From NCBI RefSeq assembly GCF_000166195.2, contig NZ_CM001403.1, positions 744,001 to 808,000 on the forward strand: DNA of 64,000 bases, read 5' to 3'. This DNA comes from Mucilaginibacter paludis DSM 18603 (GTDB lineage: Bacteria; Bacteroidota; Bacteroidia; Sphingobacteriales; Sphingobacteriaceae). Both the position numbers and the translations under genes were made by a program. The number at the start of each line of letters is the position of its first letter. The stretch's first letter is position 1. Positions 24,731 to 34,580 of the stretch are shown in pieces. The notes beneath the pieces were generated by a model. The model had not been told where the DNA came from and made no database searches. It worked only from the letters and a program-made list of their open reading frames with translations.

Positions 24731-24880
24731 GACAATTAGGCCAAGCAGGAACGACGAAATCAGGTTGAAAAACCGCGCCGGCAAAACAATTGCAGGATGC
24801 AGCACAATACCTTTTATTTCATCAGATACTTAAAAATTATCTATTTTCACCTGCAACAATAGCCCTCAAACATTAACCTT

Positions 24881-27520
24881 ATGAAACCCTGGAAAAAACT
24901 GCTGCTCTATTTCGTTAGTTTAACTGGTATACTCCTCAGCAGCCTGATCATTGTACTGGCTTGCGGAGGAGAGTTAGACCCTTACGATTATTATACCTCC
25001 TTTTTCCATGCCGATACCCAGGGTAAAAAGGATTACGGCTCATTTTACTATACTGATTTTCAGTTTACCTACGATGAAGCAGAACCAGAGAGCGAGGCGG
25101 CCATTAATTCGGGTGAGTGGGCAACGTACCTTGGTGGTTCTGTTAAAGCAAAGGATGTAGAAACTGCAATGTATAAGTTGGACAATGCGGGAAAGAAAAA
25201 ATTAATTCACTTGCTCGATCAGGACTTAGCCCTGGCTGATAGTTTGGCGGGTAATAGCTTTTTAATAGCGCTAAAACAGCCGGAGCACGCCGCAGCTTTA
25301 CAATACTATAGGTTTGCGCTTGAGGTGGAGCCGCTGGCCAACAAAACCTATGATCTGTGGAACCCAGCCCCCTTGGATACAGCAGGACTATCGGTTGCTG
25401 TACAAAAAGCCTTGACAGCAGCCGGCAGCATAAGTGATGACTTTATCAAGCTGAGATATTATTATCAGGCGCAACGTTTGTTTCACTTTGGCAAGGATTA
25501 TAAGCAGGCGCAGGAAATTTATGAGCAGCATATTGCCAATGCTCCATCTAAAAGCCATGTAAAAGGCTGGGCCCTGTCATGCAAAGCCGGTGAAGACCGC
25601 AGGCTTGGCGACACCGTCAGGGCTGCTTACCTGTTCTCAAAGGTGTTTGCCGATTATCCGGAACGCAGGCTACAGGCTTACCGCAACTATCATTACATCA
25701 GCGCGCCGTTTGACGATGTATTGAAGATGGCCGGTACACCCGCAGAAAAGGCAAACCTGTATGCCATTAAAGGTTTTGCCAACCCCGAAATTGAAACGGA
25801 TGATCTGGAACAAAGCTATGCACAAGCGCCCTCCTCTCCCATTGTGGGCGTACTGTTGGTAAGAGAGATCAATAAGCTGGAACAATATTATTTAACAAAG
25901 GCATTGGATAACAATACCGACGAAGCATACAGCGCCAAGCCGGGTCGCGCAAAAACCGATCAAGCAGTAATTGCAACACCCAAATGGCCATTAATTACGG
26001 GCTTCGTCATTCTGCTTGCAGGCATCACCATAATGATCTGGATGATTAGAAAACGCCCCGGACAAACAAGCGGCAAAATAGCGGGCGGCGTTTTGATGAT
26101 AGTGGGTATTATCGGCATGTCCTGGTTTGCTATTAGGCATTTCGGCAATAGGCCGCTTCATGAAACAGCATTGCAGCAGGGTAGCTTTTTTGCGGCCATG
26201 CCTGATAGTATCAAAGCTAAATATAATACACATATCGAAAAGCTAAAGAGTTTTTGTACTCAACTGACTAACGACAAGAAGTACCAGGAGCCCCAATTAG
26301 GCCTGCTGGTAAATGCCTACCTGTGTTTTATGCAAAACAAAGCAGATGATGGGTTAAGCAGCCTGTCAAAACTGGACGGGCAGCCACTTAGTCCGGCGCT
26401 GGCTGATCAAAAGCAGATCGTTAATTTGTTATTATCGGCCCAGCGCCTCAAGCAGCTAACAACCGTAGACGAGGCCGCATTATTGCCTTCGTTGCAATGG
26501 CTGCACAATAAAGTAGTTACAGGCGGCAAGCATACTACAGATATTTACCCCGAAACGCCGGCAAACCATAACCAATTTGCCATAACCGAGCGCAACTTTT
26601 ACACCTATGTACTGGCACCAGCTTATCTTCGCCAGGGCGATACCGTTAAAGCATCCCTTACTTTGCTGAAAAGCCAAAACAACAATTCATCCAGTTACAG
26701 GGACGATACGTTTAAGCAAATGCCCGACTTTTGGTACAACTTTCTGCATACCGGACACCTCCAGCAAATAATCAACTGGAAAGCCAACACGCCGACTGAT
26801 CCTTACCTTACATTTTTGAGCGATGGTTTAAAACAGATTGGTTACGATAAGCTCTATGAATTACTTGGCACCATACAACTCCGGGAACATCACTACCAGG
26901 ATGCTTTGGTGTCATTCCGTAAAGTGAAATCTAAATTAACCTCCCCCCGGGCCGAAGAAGCAGGCGTTTCAGATGGCGACCCTTTTAGCACGGCTATTAA
27001 CGACTATCCACACGAAATAACAACGGGATTAAACAAGCTACAATTTGCCCAAAAAATGGCAGAATTGGAGGCCAAACTCAAAGTTACACCTAACGATGCC
27101 AGCGTTTATTTTGATATGGCTACAGGCATTTACAATACTTCTACCTATGGTAACTCCTATAATATGATTACATATGCATGGTCATCTTATGATTTTGGGC
27201 GAAAATCCATATACTATTACGATGCTGACTATATTAAAACTTCGATTGCTAAACAGTATTACTTAAAAGCGCGTGAACTAAGCGCCGACCCGGAGTTTAA
27301 AGCCAAATGCACTTTTATGGCAGCCAAATGCGATCAAAAGAAACATGAAGCACCTTCGTACAGAGATTATGATAATTATGATAAAAGCCAAAAAGCCTAT
27401 ATAAAAATGCTTAAAACTAACAGCTATTTCCCTGAGATGCAACAATACAAAAACACGGCTTTTTATAAACAAGCGGTGAATGAGTGCAGTTACTTACGCG
27501 ACTTTATCGACGGCAAATAA
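24881..27520 (+). CDS. Large membrane-associated protein with repeat-like helices, unknown function
   Basis: 879 residues. The N-terminus has a hydrophobic segment ending in VLACGGELDPYDYYTSFF; Cys28 with the preceding LA makes a lipobox possible. Two further hydrophobic segments stand together in the middle (about 368-387 and 398-417), splitting the protein into two mostly helical halves with TPR-like stretches (for example YYYQAQRLFHFGKDYKQAQE and KYNTH..KYQEPQLGLL). I do not recognise a named family; the topology suggests two extracytoplasmic helical-repeat domains joined by a membrane hairpin. No enzyme motif is evident. Confidence 0.75.
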   Translation: MKPWKKLLLYFVSLTGILLSSLIIVLACGGELDPYDYYTSFFHADTQGKKDYGSFYYTDFQFTYDEAEPESEAAINSGEWATYLGGSVKAKDVETAMYKLDNAGKKKLIHLLDQDLALADSLAGNSFLIALKQPEHAAALQYYRFALEVEPLANKTYDLWNPAPLDTAGLSVAVQKALTAAGSISDDFIKLRYYYQAQRLFHFGKDYKQAQEIYEQHIANAPSKSHVKGWALSCKAGEDRRLGDTVRAAYLFSKVFADYPERRLQAYRNYHYISAPFDDVLKMAGTPAEKANLYAIKGFANPEIETDDLEQSYAQAPSSPIVGVLLVREINKLEQYYLTKALDNNTDEAYSAKPGRAKTDQAVIATPKWPLITGFVILLAGITIMIWMIRKRPGQTSGKIAGGVLMIVGIIGMSWFAIRHFGNRPLHETALQQGSFFAAMPDSIKAKYNTHIEKLKSFCTQLTNDKKYQEPQLGLLVNAYLCFMQNKADDGLSSLSKLDGQPLSPALADQKQIVNLLLSAQRLKQLTTVDEAALLPSLQWLHNKVVTGGKHTTDIYPETPANHNQFAITERNFYTYVLAPAYLRQGDTVKASLTLLKSQNNNSSSYRDDTFKQMPDFWYNFLHTGHLQQIINWKANTPTDPYLTFLSDGLKQIGYDKLYELLGTIQLREHHYQDALVSFRKVKSKLTSPRAEEAGVSDGDPFSTAINDYPHEITTGLNKLQFAQKMAELEAKLKVTPNDASVYFDMATGIYNTSTYGNSYNMITYAWSSYDFGRKSIYYYDADYIKTSIAKQYYLKARELSADPEFKAKCTFMAAKCDQKKHEAPSYRDYDNYDKSQKAYIKMLKTNSYFPEMQQYKNTAFYKQAVNECSYLRDFIDGK

Positions 27521-27546
27521 AAACCACCCAACAACAGAACCAAAAA

Positions 27547-27578
27547 CCGGCGCATAACGATTTAGTTTGATGCGCCGG
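27547..27578 (-). terminator. Terminator overlapping the 3' end of the ankyrin gene
   Basis: CCGGCGCAT (27547-27555) pairs with ATGCGCCGG (27570-27578). On the minus strand it is followed by five T residues. The upstream arm lies within the last codons of the ankyrin gene, whose stop codon is in the loop region. Confidence 0.75.
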
Positions 27579-28539
27579 CTATTAATAATTGCTCTACAAT
27601 TTCTGTGTAGCCCCGTTCGCTGGCAAAGTGCATAGCGCTGTGGGTATCGTTATCTACCGCGTTTACATCAGCATTATTTTCAATCAGCATCGCTGTAAAA
27701 TCGTTATAACCCAATTGCGCCGCCACAATAAGCGGTGTTTCGCTATAGCTGTTACGCGAGTTAATATCGGCTCCGGTATTTAACAATAGCTTGCCCAAAT
27801 GTTGATTTCCCTGCCCGGCTGCATAATGGAGGGCCGAGTTGCCATTTAATACATGCAGGTTTACATCTGCCCCGTTTTTGATCAGCAGTTCGGCCAGGTG
27901 CATATTAGAATTATTGATGGCGAGTATCAACGGACTAACGCCGTTGTTATTCAGGTCGTTTACATTCAATGCGCCTGCCTTTAATAAAGCCATAACAGTT
28001 TCGCTCTGGTTATTGTAAACCGCCTGGTGAAGCGGCGTATTGCCGTGGTCGTCTTTCTGTGCAGTATTATTATTTGCTGATAATACTGCAACCAGATCAC
28101 GCATACCGTTGGCCGTAGCATGGTCAAGTATGTTGTAACCGGCATTATCTTTAACAGTAGTATCAGCGCCGAGCGAGATGAGGTATAAAGCTGTTTCGGT
28201 TTTATAAGCCAGTACGGCATAGAATACCGGTAATTGCCCAATATTGTTGCTTGCATTTACGTCGGCACCGGCGTCAACAAGTAATTTAATAACGTCTTTA
28301 CTTCCGTTGCGGGCTGCACAATGCAGGGGTGTTTCGCTGATGTTATTTGCCAGGTTTACATCGGCGCCGGCATCAATCAGCATCTTAACAATATCTTTAG
28401 CACCTTTAGTACAAACATAGTACAAAGGCGTATTGCCTAAACTGTCGCGTTTGTCGATGGTAATGCCTCCCTTTTTTAGAAAGGCCTGTATCACTCCTTT
28501 TTGCGCATTTTTACATGCGTTTAAAAACATGTTATCCAT
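27562..28539 (-). CDS. Ankyrin repeat protein
   Basis: 325 residues made almost entirely of about nine 33-residue ankyrin repeats with the consensus pieces NTPLYYVC, TPLHCAARNG, ALHYAAGQGN, LLVDAGADVN. There is no signal peptide or additional domain, so it is a cytosolic protein-binding scaffold. It is the last gene of a leftward operon TPR protein, ankyrin protein, ankyrin protein (13 bp after its neighbour). The partner is unknown. Confidence 0.92.
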   Translation of the reverse strand: MDNMFLNACKNAQKGVIQAFLKKGGITIDKRDSLGNTPLYYVCTKGAKDIVKMLIDAGADVNLANNISETPLHCAARNGSKDVIKLLVDAGADVNASNNIGQLPVFYAVLAYKTETALYLISLGADTTVKDNAGYNILDHATANGMRDLVAVLSANNNTAQKDDHGNTPLHQAVYNNQSETVMALLKAGALNVNDLNNNGVSPLILAINNSNMHLAELLIKNGADVNLHVLNGNSALHYAAGQGNQHLGKLLLNTGADINSRNSYSETPLIVAAQLGYNDFTAMLIENNADVNAVDNDTHSAMHFASERGYTEIVEQLLIAGASN

Positions 28540-28552
28540 AAGGTATCTGGTT

Positions 28553-29992
28553 TTAAGCCATGGCTTCGAGCAATTGCTTTACTACGGCTTCATTATCATT
28601 CTTTATAGCAATATCCATTGCAGTTTGGCCGGCGTTATTCACCCTGTCTGCCACGGACGGATCCTGATCTAACAATAGCGAAACCAGTTTCTTCCCCGAC
28701 ATTTTATCGGGGTTTGCTGCCGCGTACATCAGTGCTGTGTTGCCGTTTCCGTCAACATAAGTAGTATCGGCATGGTGATCCAGTAACAGCTCGGCTATGT
28801 TGTATTTAATTTCGTTACCACGCTCCGCAAATGACATTAGTGGTGTTTTGCCCGATGCATCAGGCTTATTGATATCGCAGCCTGCCTCAACGAGTTCTTC
28901 GGCCAGTGCTGTATTTAAGTCGGCTAAATAACCAGCCCGGCACAATACATTTAATACAGTATCGCTTTCATTGTTCACTGCAGCATCAAGCTGTAGGCCA
29001 TGGTTAATTAAGGTACGCAGTATCAGTACTACATCTTTCAGATCTTTGCTCATGCCCCTGCCAAAATTGTGTACACCATTGGTAACCAGATAATAAGCCG
29101 CAGTTTCGCCATTGCCCGGCCGAAAGTTCATATCAGCGCCACCATCGGCCAATAGTTGCACCATCTGCAACGATGGATACTCACAGGCGAGCATTAAAGG
29201 CGTCCGCCGGTATTGATCAGAAAAATCGTTGAGATCAACACCTGCCTTAATCAAGGCTTCAACAGCAATCGCATCGCCATTTAATACAGCTTCATGAATA
29301 GTCATGCCACCGGTAGCTATATCGCCTTCATCGCCGGATAGCAAGGCCGCTATCTCTTTTACGCCGCTGCGCTGTGCATAGGTTAATGGTTTAGTGTCAA
29401 ACACGTCCTTGTCTTCCAGGTCAATACCACCTTTTTCTATCAGTACACGCACGGTACGGGTAGCGGCTTCTACGGCCCCACGAATGGTTTTACGATGAAC
29501 CAGCTTATCGCAAATGGTATGCAGCAGGTTTTTACCTTCATCCTGTATGGCATCCATCTTTACGCCGGCATCGCCCATCGCCTCAACAAAGGGATACATA
29601 TAAAGCAGGCCGGCTTCAAAGTAAGCCAGTTTGCCAGAATCATTCTTCTTTTTAGGGTTGACACCCAAATTTAGCAGCGCTTTAGCAGTAGCATAAATTT
29701 TTTCCGACCTGGTTTCCAGATCCGGGCCGTCCAGATCAAACCGGGTACCAGTAAGTGCATGCAAGGGCGTATTACCGTATTTACCGGCAATGGGCTTCAG
29801 GCCTGCATCTTGAAGAAACAAGATGGCCTCCGTGTCTGTAAAGCGGGCAGCCAAATGGTACAGGTTCTCTCCGGAATCATTAGTCACATTGATATCTGGC
29901 AGCCCTTTGTATAGATCAGCCAAATTAACTTTGCCGGGCGCAAACAGGTTAGCCAGGTAAGCGTCTTCGATCTGTTTAAATTCGTTATTCAT
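28553..29992 (-). CDS. Ankyrin repeat protein
   Basis: 479 residues. Ankyrin repeats fill the chain, more degenerate at the N-terminus (ENLYHLAARFTDTEAILFLQ) and clear at the C-terminus (GNTALMYAAANPDKMSGKKL, GQTAMDIAIKNDNEAVVKQL). No catalytic domain. The start overlaps the stop of the TPR gene by 4 bp (ATGA), showing translational coupling. Confidence 0.9.
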   Translation of the reverse strand: MNNEFKQIEDAYLANLFAPGKVNLADLYKGLPDINVTNDSGENLYHLAARFTDTEAILFLQDAGLKPIAGKYGNTPLHALTGTRFDLDGPDLETRSEKIYATAKALLNLGVNPKKKNDSGKLAYFEAGLLYMYPFVEAMGDAGVKMDAIQDEGKNLLHTICDKLVHRKTIRGAVEAATRTVRVLIEKGGIDLEDKDVFDTKPLTYAQRSGVKEIAALLSGDEGDIATGGMTIHEAVLNGDAIAVEALIKAGVDLNDFSDQYRRTPLMLACEYPSLQMVQLLADGGADMNFRPGNGETAAYYLVTNGVHNFGRGMSKDLKDVVLILRTLINHGLQLDAAVNNESDTVLNVLCRAGYLADLNTALAEELVEAGCDINKPDASGKTPLMSFAERGNEIKYNIAELLLDHHADTTYVDGNGNTALMYAAANPDKMSGKKLVSLLLDQDPSVADRVNNAGQTAMDIAIKNDNEAVVKQLLEAMA

Positions 29993-30492
29993 AAACTGGT
30001 TTGATTTTTAGCTTTCTGCAAGGCATCAGCAACGTTTTGATAATTTTTGTGTGCTATAGGCGCGGCAACTTCTATCACTTTTGAAAAATCTCCTAATTGC
30101 AGCCAGCAATCTGTTTGAAGCCGTATAATGGAATCGTGCACCCAAACGCTAAAAAGAGAAACATAACCTTTGGTGATGGCCTGCCGATGATCGTCCAACT
30201 TGTTTTGCTGCCGCAGGATAGCGGTATAAAATTGATTGTTAAGAGCATAAGGATGCTTGTTCCCGGTAGGTAGGGCCACCCGGGCTTTGTCAAGGCAGAT
30301 CAGCGCCTCCCGGTAATTACCGGCCCAATAATGGCATAGGGCCAGGTTATATTGGGTTGAGGGAATGTTCGGCGGTTCGTTTTGCAACAGTAGATAGGCC
30401 TCTGCATAACGGCTTTGACTAAGTAATTGAATGATCAATGCTTCCTCATTATGGTGCTGTTGCTGACGGGTATCGGTTGAACCTAATAACAT
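29989..30492 (-). CDS. TPR-like repeat protein
   Basis: 167 residues of paired helices: ALIIQLLSQSRYAEAYLLLQ, then YNLALCHYWAGNYREALICL, then IRLQTDCWLQLGDFSKVIEV, with the W/L/G/Y/A spacing of tetratricopeptide repeats. Cytosolic. First gene of the operon with two ankyrin proteins; all three products are protein-interaction scaffolds, which suggests they form one complex or act on one partner. Confidence 0.8.
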   Translation of the reverse strand: MLLGSTDTRQQQHHNEEALIIQLLSQSRYAEAYLLLQNEPPNIPSTQYNLALCHYWAGNYREALICLDKARVALPTGNKHPYALNNQFYTAILRQQNKLDDHRQAITKGYVSLFSVWVHDSIIRLQTDCWLQLGDFSKVIEVAAPIAHKNYQNVADALQKAKNQTSL

Positions 30493-30633
30493 GTGAACAA
30501 TTTTGCTGTCAGGTAAAAACCAAATGAATGATCAATTGTTTGGATATATTTCCTACTAAAAGCCTTAATGCTTAATCAAATCTTAACCTGAAAATCAAAA
30601 ATATCCGTATCACTTAACTCCGTTTGTTATTTT

Positions 30634-31228
30634 AAGAATCACCTGAGAATAACAGCTTTCTTAATCGTCCTGCTTATCTCTTTCACATCATTTGATGCCC
30701 AAAACGGCACTTATGAAAAGAAGAATACTAATGGGGCTTACAGCGTTATTTCTTTTCAAAACCATGGGGGCCATGTAAAGGCAGAGATTTTTGCATGGTG
30801 GAATTCAGGTAACTCGCAAACGGGAGATTACAGCGGAGAAGGCACGCTGAAAGGTGGCACAGTAGTGCTTAAAAGTGACTTAAATGACCCAGACTGCAAA
30901 GCAACGCTCACTGTAGTTCAAGAGAAAATAAAGGCATCGTTTTCTCATTGCAGTACAGATCATTTACCCGATGATTTTAACGGTCTATACAGCAAAATAA
31001 CGGATGCCGTGGCCGGTGATTATACGGTAACAGTGCCAAAGGCTTATTTTTATAAAACTGCGGAGGCACTCAACTCAAAACTTATGTATTGAAAGGCAAT
31101 AAGGTTACACTGGATATGGACCGGATAGCTGCATGTAAACAAAACTGGGTATACGTATATTTCACCAATAAAGCCGGCAAAGAAACTACCGGTACTTACC
31201 CTTGAATGAGCTGGCAAAGCTTGATTAA
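30634..31228 (+). pseudogene. Broken gene for a secreted protein with an SH3-like end (two frameshifts, lost start)
   Basis: A signal-peptide-like start (KNHLRITAFLIVLLISFTSF, then DAQNGTYEKK) is in frame with protein-like sequence up to 31075, but the codon where Met is expected reads TTT. The frame then stops at 31092. The same protein continues in another frame (TYVLKGNKVTLDMDRIAACK, then QNWVYVYFTNKAGKETTG) and, after a second shift near 31195, in a third (LPLNELAKLD, stop at 31226-31228). The pieces read as one SH3-like-domain protein of about 195 residues. Three lesions make this a decayed gene rather than a sequencing error. Confidence 0.75.
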
Positions 31229-31296
31229 ACGCCTTAGCCCAATAAGTACCGTTGAGCCTACCCGATATAGACAATTTCTAAATGCGCCATGTTGAT

Positions 31297-31743
31297 TTAC
31301 CGCTCGTTATCGGCTACTGTTTTGCGCCATTGCTCCAACGAAATAACAGAATCGGTTATCACATCATAATAACTGATGCGGTGGGTTTTACCGTCAACGG
31401 CAAAGGTATAGTAAGCTACCAAACTGCCGCCGTTATCTTCAGCTACTTTTACCCAGTAATAAGGGTCCTTACCGGTAGGCGGACTGTCAACGTAAGTAAC
31501 TAAACTTCTTTTACCCTTGCTATCTTTTTTAACTTCTGCGGTTTTGCGCTTTACCTCATCCAGGTTCGTAATCAGGCTAACAACCTGGTCCTCCTGGTTT
31601 GATGCAGCGGGTTTAGCTATTGCAGTGTGCTTTTTTTTAATTGTTTCGTTTTTTTGATGATGCTCACAAGAGGTTATAGTGAAAGCCTGTAAACAAAGTA
31701 AGCTACAGCAAATGCGCAGTGAATAGTTATTAATTTTTTTCAT
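31297..31743 (-). CDS. Lipoprotein of unknown function
   Basis: 148 residues from ATG 31743; an upstream in-frame start at 31782 is rejected because it would put the lipoprotein signal internally. The signal ends in FTITSC (Cys26), a type II signal peptidase site. The mature part has a low-complexity Lys-rich linker and then DPYYWVKVAEDNGGSLVAYY, a small beta-rich domain. It is expected in the periplasm, anchored by lipid. Family not recognised. Confidence 0.7.
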   Translation of the reverse strand: MKKINNYSLRICCSLLCLQAFTITSCEHHQKNETIKKKHTAIAKPAASNQEDQVVSLITNLDEVKRKTAEVKKDSKGKRSLVTYVDSPPTGKDPYYWVKVAEDNGGSLVAYYTFAVDGKTHRISYYDVITDSVISLEQWRKTVADNER

Positions 31744-31778
31744 GACGGTTATCGTTTGCAATGCAATTATTAAAAATA

Positions 31779-32016
31779 TCACTCCGTGCGGCCAAGCAAG
31801 TAATTATTTACCAATTTACCTGTATAGGTTGCATAACGATCGGGCGGTTTTTGCACAGGTGGTAAACGTTCGTGATGATGATAAATATGCACGTCATCAC
31901 TCTCAAGATAGTATTCGGTTCTGCAATTTTGGCATTTATAAAAATGCAGGCTTAAGCTCCTGTTTGTAAACGCTGCCGCATTTGGGGCATTGTATTGCCT
32001 TAATATCTTTCGCCAT
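31779..32016 (-). pseudogene. Frameshifted, truncated zinc-ribbon protein
   Basis: On the minus strand an ATG at 32016 starts MAKDIKAIQCPKCGSVYKQE, a zinc-ribbon half, but this frame stops after LKPAFL. The second zinc half (FYKCQNCRTEYYLESDDVHI) is in another frame and ends at 31779-31781. Together they form the N-terminal zinc ribbon of a Bacteroidota protein type that normally continues into a membrane domain, which is missing here. It is a decayed remnant. Confidence 0.7.
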
Positions 32017-32120
32017 CTTAATTGCTAAACATTTAGAGTATATTTTAGGTTTTAACAGAATGAAAATATTAAACAGGATTATTCTGGTTTTAATTAAAAG
32101 GCTGAATTTCAATATTTATT

Positions 32121-33272
32121 ATGCAGAGCAAACGCAATCCCTGTAACGCCAGGCCATCAAAAGGCATTTATGCTTTGCTTTTAGTTTGTGTAATCTTGTT
32201 TTACAATGCGGGATATGCTCAAAAATCAGCTAATTGGTATGGCTATTACAATCAAAAAACAGCATTAATAGGTTATAAAAACAGCTCGGGCCGGGTAGAG
32301 ATCACTGCCCGTTTTAGCGGACTAACCAGGGCTTCCGTATTTAAGCATATTATTGCCGTTAACAACCAGCGAACCAATACCTCTTATTACCTGCTGAAAA
32401 ACGGAAAGATGGTGGCCAAAGACAGCCTCTATGTATGGGATATGACCTTTGATTGCGAACAGGAAGGAAAGATCAGGTTCCGCGACCCTAAAACAGATAA
32501 AGTAGGTTTTTTGGGAGCCGACGGGAAAATAGCGATCGCGGCGCTGTATAATGACGCCCGGCCTTTTCATAACGGATTTGCCGAAGTGCTTTATAATGGC
32601 AGGCGTGTTTGCCCGGACGGAAGCGCCTTTGATCAGCATAACCCTTGTGAACATTGGGGATGGGACGGCGTTACAGCGCTGGTTGATACGAAAGGTAATG
32701 TGATAGCCGATAGCCTGGAGAGCAGTGAACTGCAAAACTTAAATTGGCATTCAATGCAAATGAGCGATCAACCGGCTGATACCACCTTGCGTGTTTCTTT
32801 TAAAGCGAAAGATGGCCGCTATTATTCCTTTGTTAACTATGAAAAAGAATTTGACCTATGGTTTAATAACTATTACCTGGCTCACGTTCAACACGCCTGC
32901 CGGCTTAATTCGTTTGATATGATTTGCGTAGAAGGCCTGTTTAAAAATCAAATCCGGAAATTTTATCCCCGAAAGGATTTCTTTGCCGCATATTACGAAG
33001 TATTATTAAAAAAGCTCCAACGCCTTAAAAAAGGCAAAACAGATATTCAGTTGATACCGGATGAACTGAACCCGATGATCTACACGCAAACACGATTTAA
33101 AACTTACTATACCGATTGTGGAGATGTCAACGTTGCAGATTACCCTTTATTTGATGTAGTGGTCACTCATTTCAAAAACAACACAACAATCAACTACCAG
33201 GAACATTTTTCTTTTCTGCGCACAGCAGGCGGATATAAATTGATTGCAGTGGCCTGGAAAAACAAGCGGTAA
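32121..33272 (+). CDS. Secreted WG-repeat-like protein
   Basis: 383 residues. A basic N-terminus and hydrophobic segment (GIYALLLVCVILFYNAGYAQ) form a signal peptide. The mature N-terminal part shows KVGFLGADGKIAIAALYNDA followed by RPFHNGFAEV, the tell-tale WG-repeat sequence, and TALVDTKGNVIADSL as another unit. The C-terminal 150 residues are unrelated and unassigned (KKLQRLKKGKTDIQLIP). Exported; function unknown, as for most WG-repeat proteins. Confidence 0.78.
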   Translation: MQSKRNPCNARPSKGIYALLLVCVILFYNAGYAQKSANWYGYYNQKTALIGYKNSSGRVEITARFSGLTRASVFKHIIAVNNQRTNTSYYLLKNGKMVAKDSLYVWDMTFDCEQEGKIRFRDPKTDKVGFLGADGKIAIAALYNDARPFHNGFAEVLYNGRRVCPDGSAFDQHNPCEHWGWDGVTALVDTKGNVIADSLESSELQNLNWHSMQMSDQPADTTLRVSFKAKDGRYYSFVNYEKEFDLWFNNYYLAHVQHACRLNSFDMICVEGLFKNQIRKFYPRKDFFAAYYEVLLKKLQRLKKGKTDIQLIPDELNPMIYTQTRFKTYYTDCGDVNVADYPLFDVVVTHFKNNTTINYQEHFSFLRTAGGYKLIAVAWKNKR

Positions 33273-33568
33273 TTCTATTTTATTACTTCTACTACATATT
33301 TGTTCCATAACTATGCGGATGCTATAATGGTTCTTTATAAAAAACGTCAACCTTCGCCTTTGGGTGGCGGCTGTGCTACACTTTGCAAACTAATAAAAAT
33401 AAGCAGAAGCAAGGGCGGTAATAAAGACGCGGCATAGGTGAATAAGTAGCTGTAACAATTTAACTATTAACAAATTATTTTTGAAATATTTGGCATAAAA
33501 TCGCAATAATTAAAAACTACCAATAAGGTTGGTTGTTGCTATTAGCAAATTAACTTTATATACTGAGT

Positions 33569-34563
33569 ATGTCGTTAAAAAGCCTTTCCAAAACCCGGTG
33601 GAAGATCGAGCCAAATGGTGTAACCATTTATCCTTACGGTATTTTTTATGTGTTTACCGCAATTTTGGCCGTTTTTTTTACCGGTCTTATCATATTATAT
33701 ATCACTTATCAAAATACATCCATAACCGAATCTTTGCCAGTTGTCCTTTTTTTTGTGTTGATGCTTGTCGCGTTTTGGAGTTTTGGTGGCACATATATTC
33801 AATTTGATAACCGCAAAGGAACGATGCGCAAAATGCTGTTCGGCTTTTTACCAACCACAACCATTCCGTTGGCACAGTTGCAGGGAATTAAAGCAGTAAC
33901 AACTTTACAAACTTATAAGTATCATCTGTTTTTAAAAGATGCGCAGTATGGTAAAGGAATTGTAGTGTCATCAGGTTTTAGTAAAAACGACGACCCAAAC
34001 GCTATAGCTTTTGTAAATGAGGCGGTTCCGTTAATACACAGTTACCTTGATAGGTACAACAGCCCGGCTGATTATGTTGCAGAGCAGATAACTGCTTACC
34101 GCTTTTTTGAGCAGGACGGCCATGTTTATGCTATCAAAAGTAAAAAAGTTGGCCTTTTAGTTTTCGGAGCAATATTTTAATTATAGGGTTTTTCTTGCTC
34201 ATTCAAGAATCAACTAATCTTTTAGCTGAAGTATTTGTTGCTGCTATTGTGCTTTTTTTGGCGTCTATTTTTTTTATTGCGGCCTACACCAAAATAACTT
34301 TTGATCCGGCTACGCGAATCTTTAAAGGAACAGGTTTGCTTAAGTATCTTAACAGGCAGTATACTTTTGACGCATTTGCACACATTCAGACCGTGCGCAG
34401 ATCGATCAACATGGTGTATGCAGGTACCGATGTTAACATGTATTTTAATGTAACCGATAAAAAGCGCAAGCAGGATGTTATTACTGTTATTAGCTCGCTT
34501 AGAAAGAGCAGCGATATAGAGCGGTTTATAAAGGAACTTTACCAGGTAATGGGTATAGCTTAA
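33569..34563 (+). pseudogene. Frameshifted membrane protein gene (two similar halves)
   Basis: The first 203 codons encode two hydrophobic segments (about 25-47 and 58-77) followed by IQFDNRKGTMRKMLFGFLPT and a soluble part, and stop at 34178-34180. The following frame continues directly from ILIIGFFLLIQESTNLLAEV with two more hydrophobic segments and the analogous ITFDPATRIFKGTGLLKYL. The two halves have the same plan, so this is one internally duplicated protein of about 330 residues broken by a single frameshift around 34171-34178 (a run of T). It could be a real mutation or a sequencing error. Family not recognised. Confidence 0.7.
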
Positions 34564-34580
34564 AGTATGGCTCAATTACG

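Noticed and set aside
33529..33807. Alternative + strand frame of 92 codons
   Set aside because: It overlaps the membrane protein gene in another frame and lacks hydrophobic periodicity or family features.
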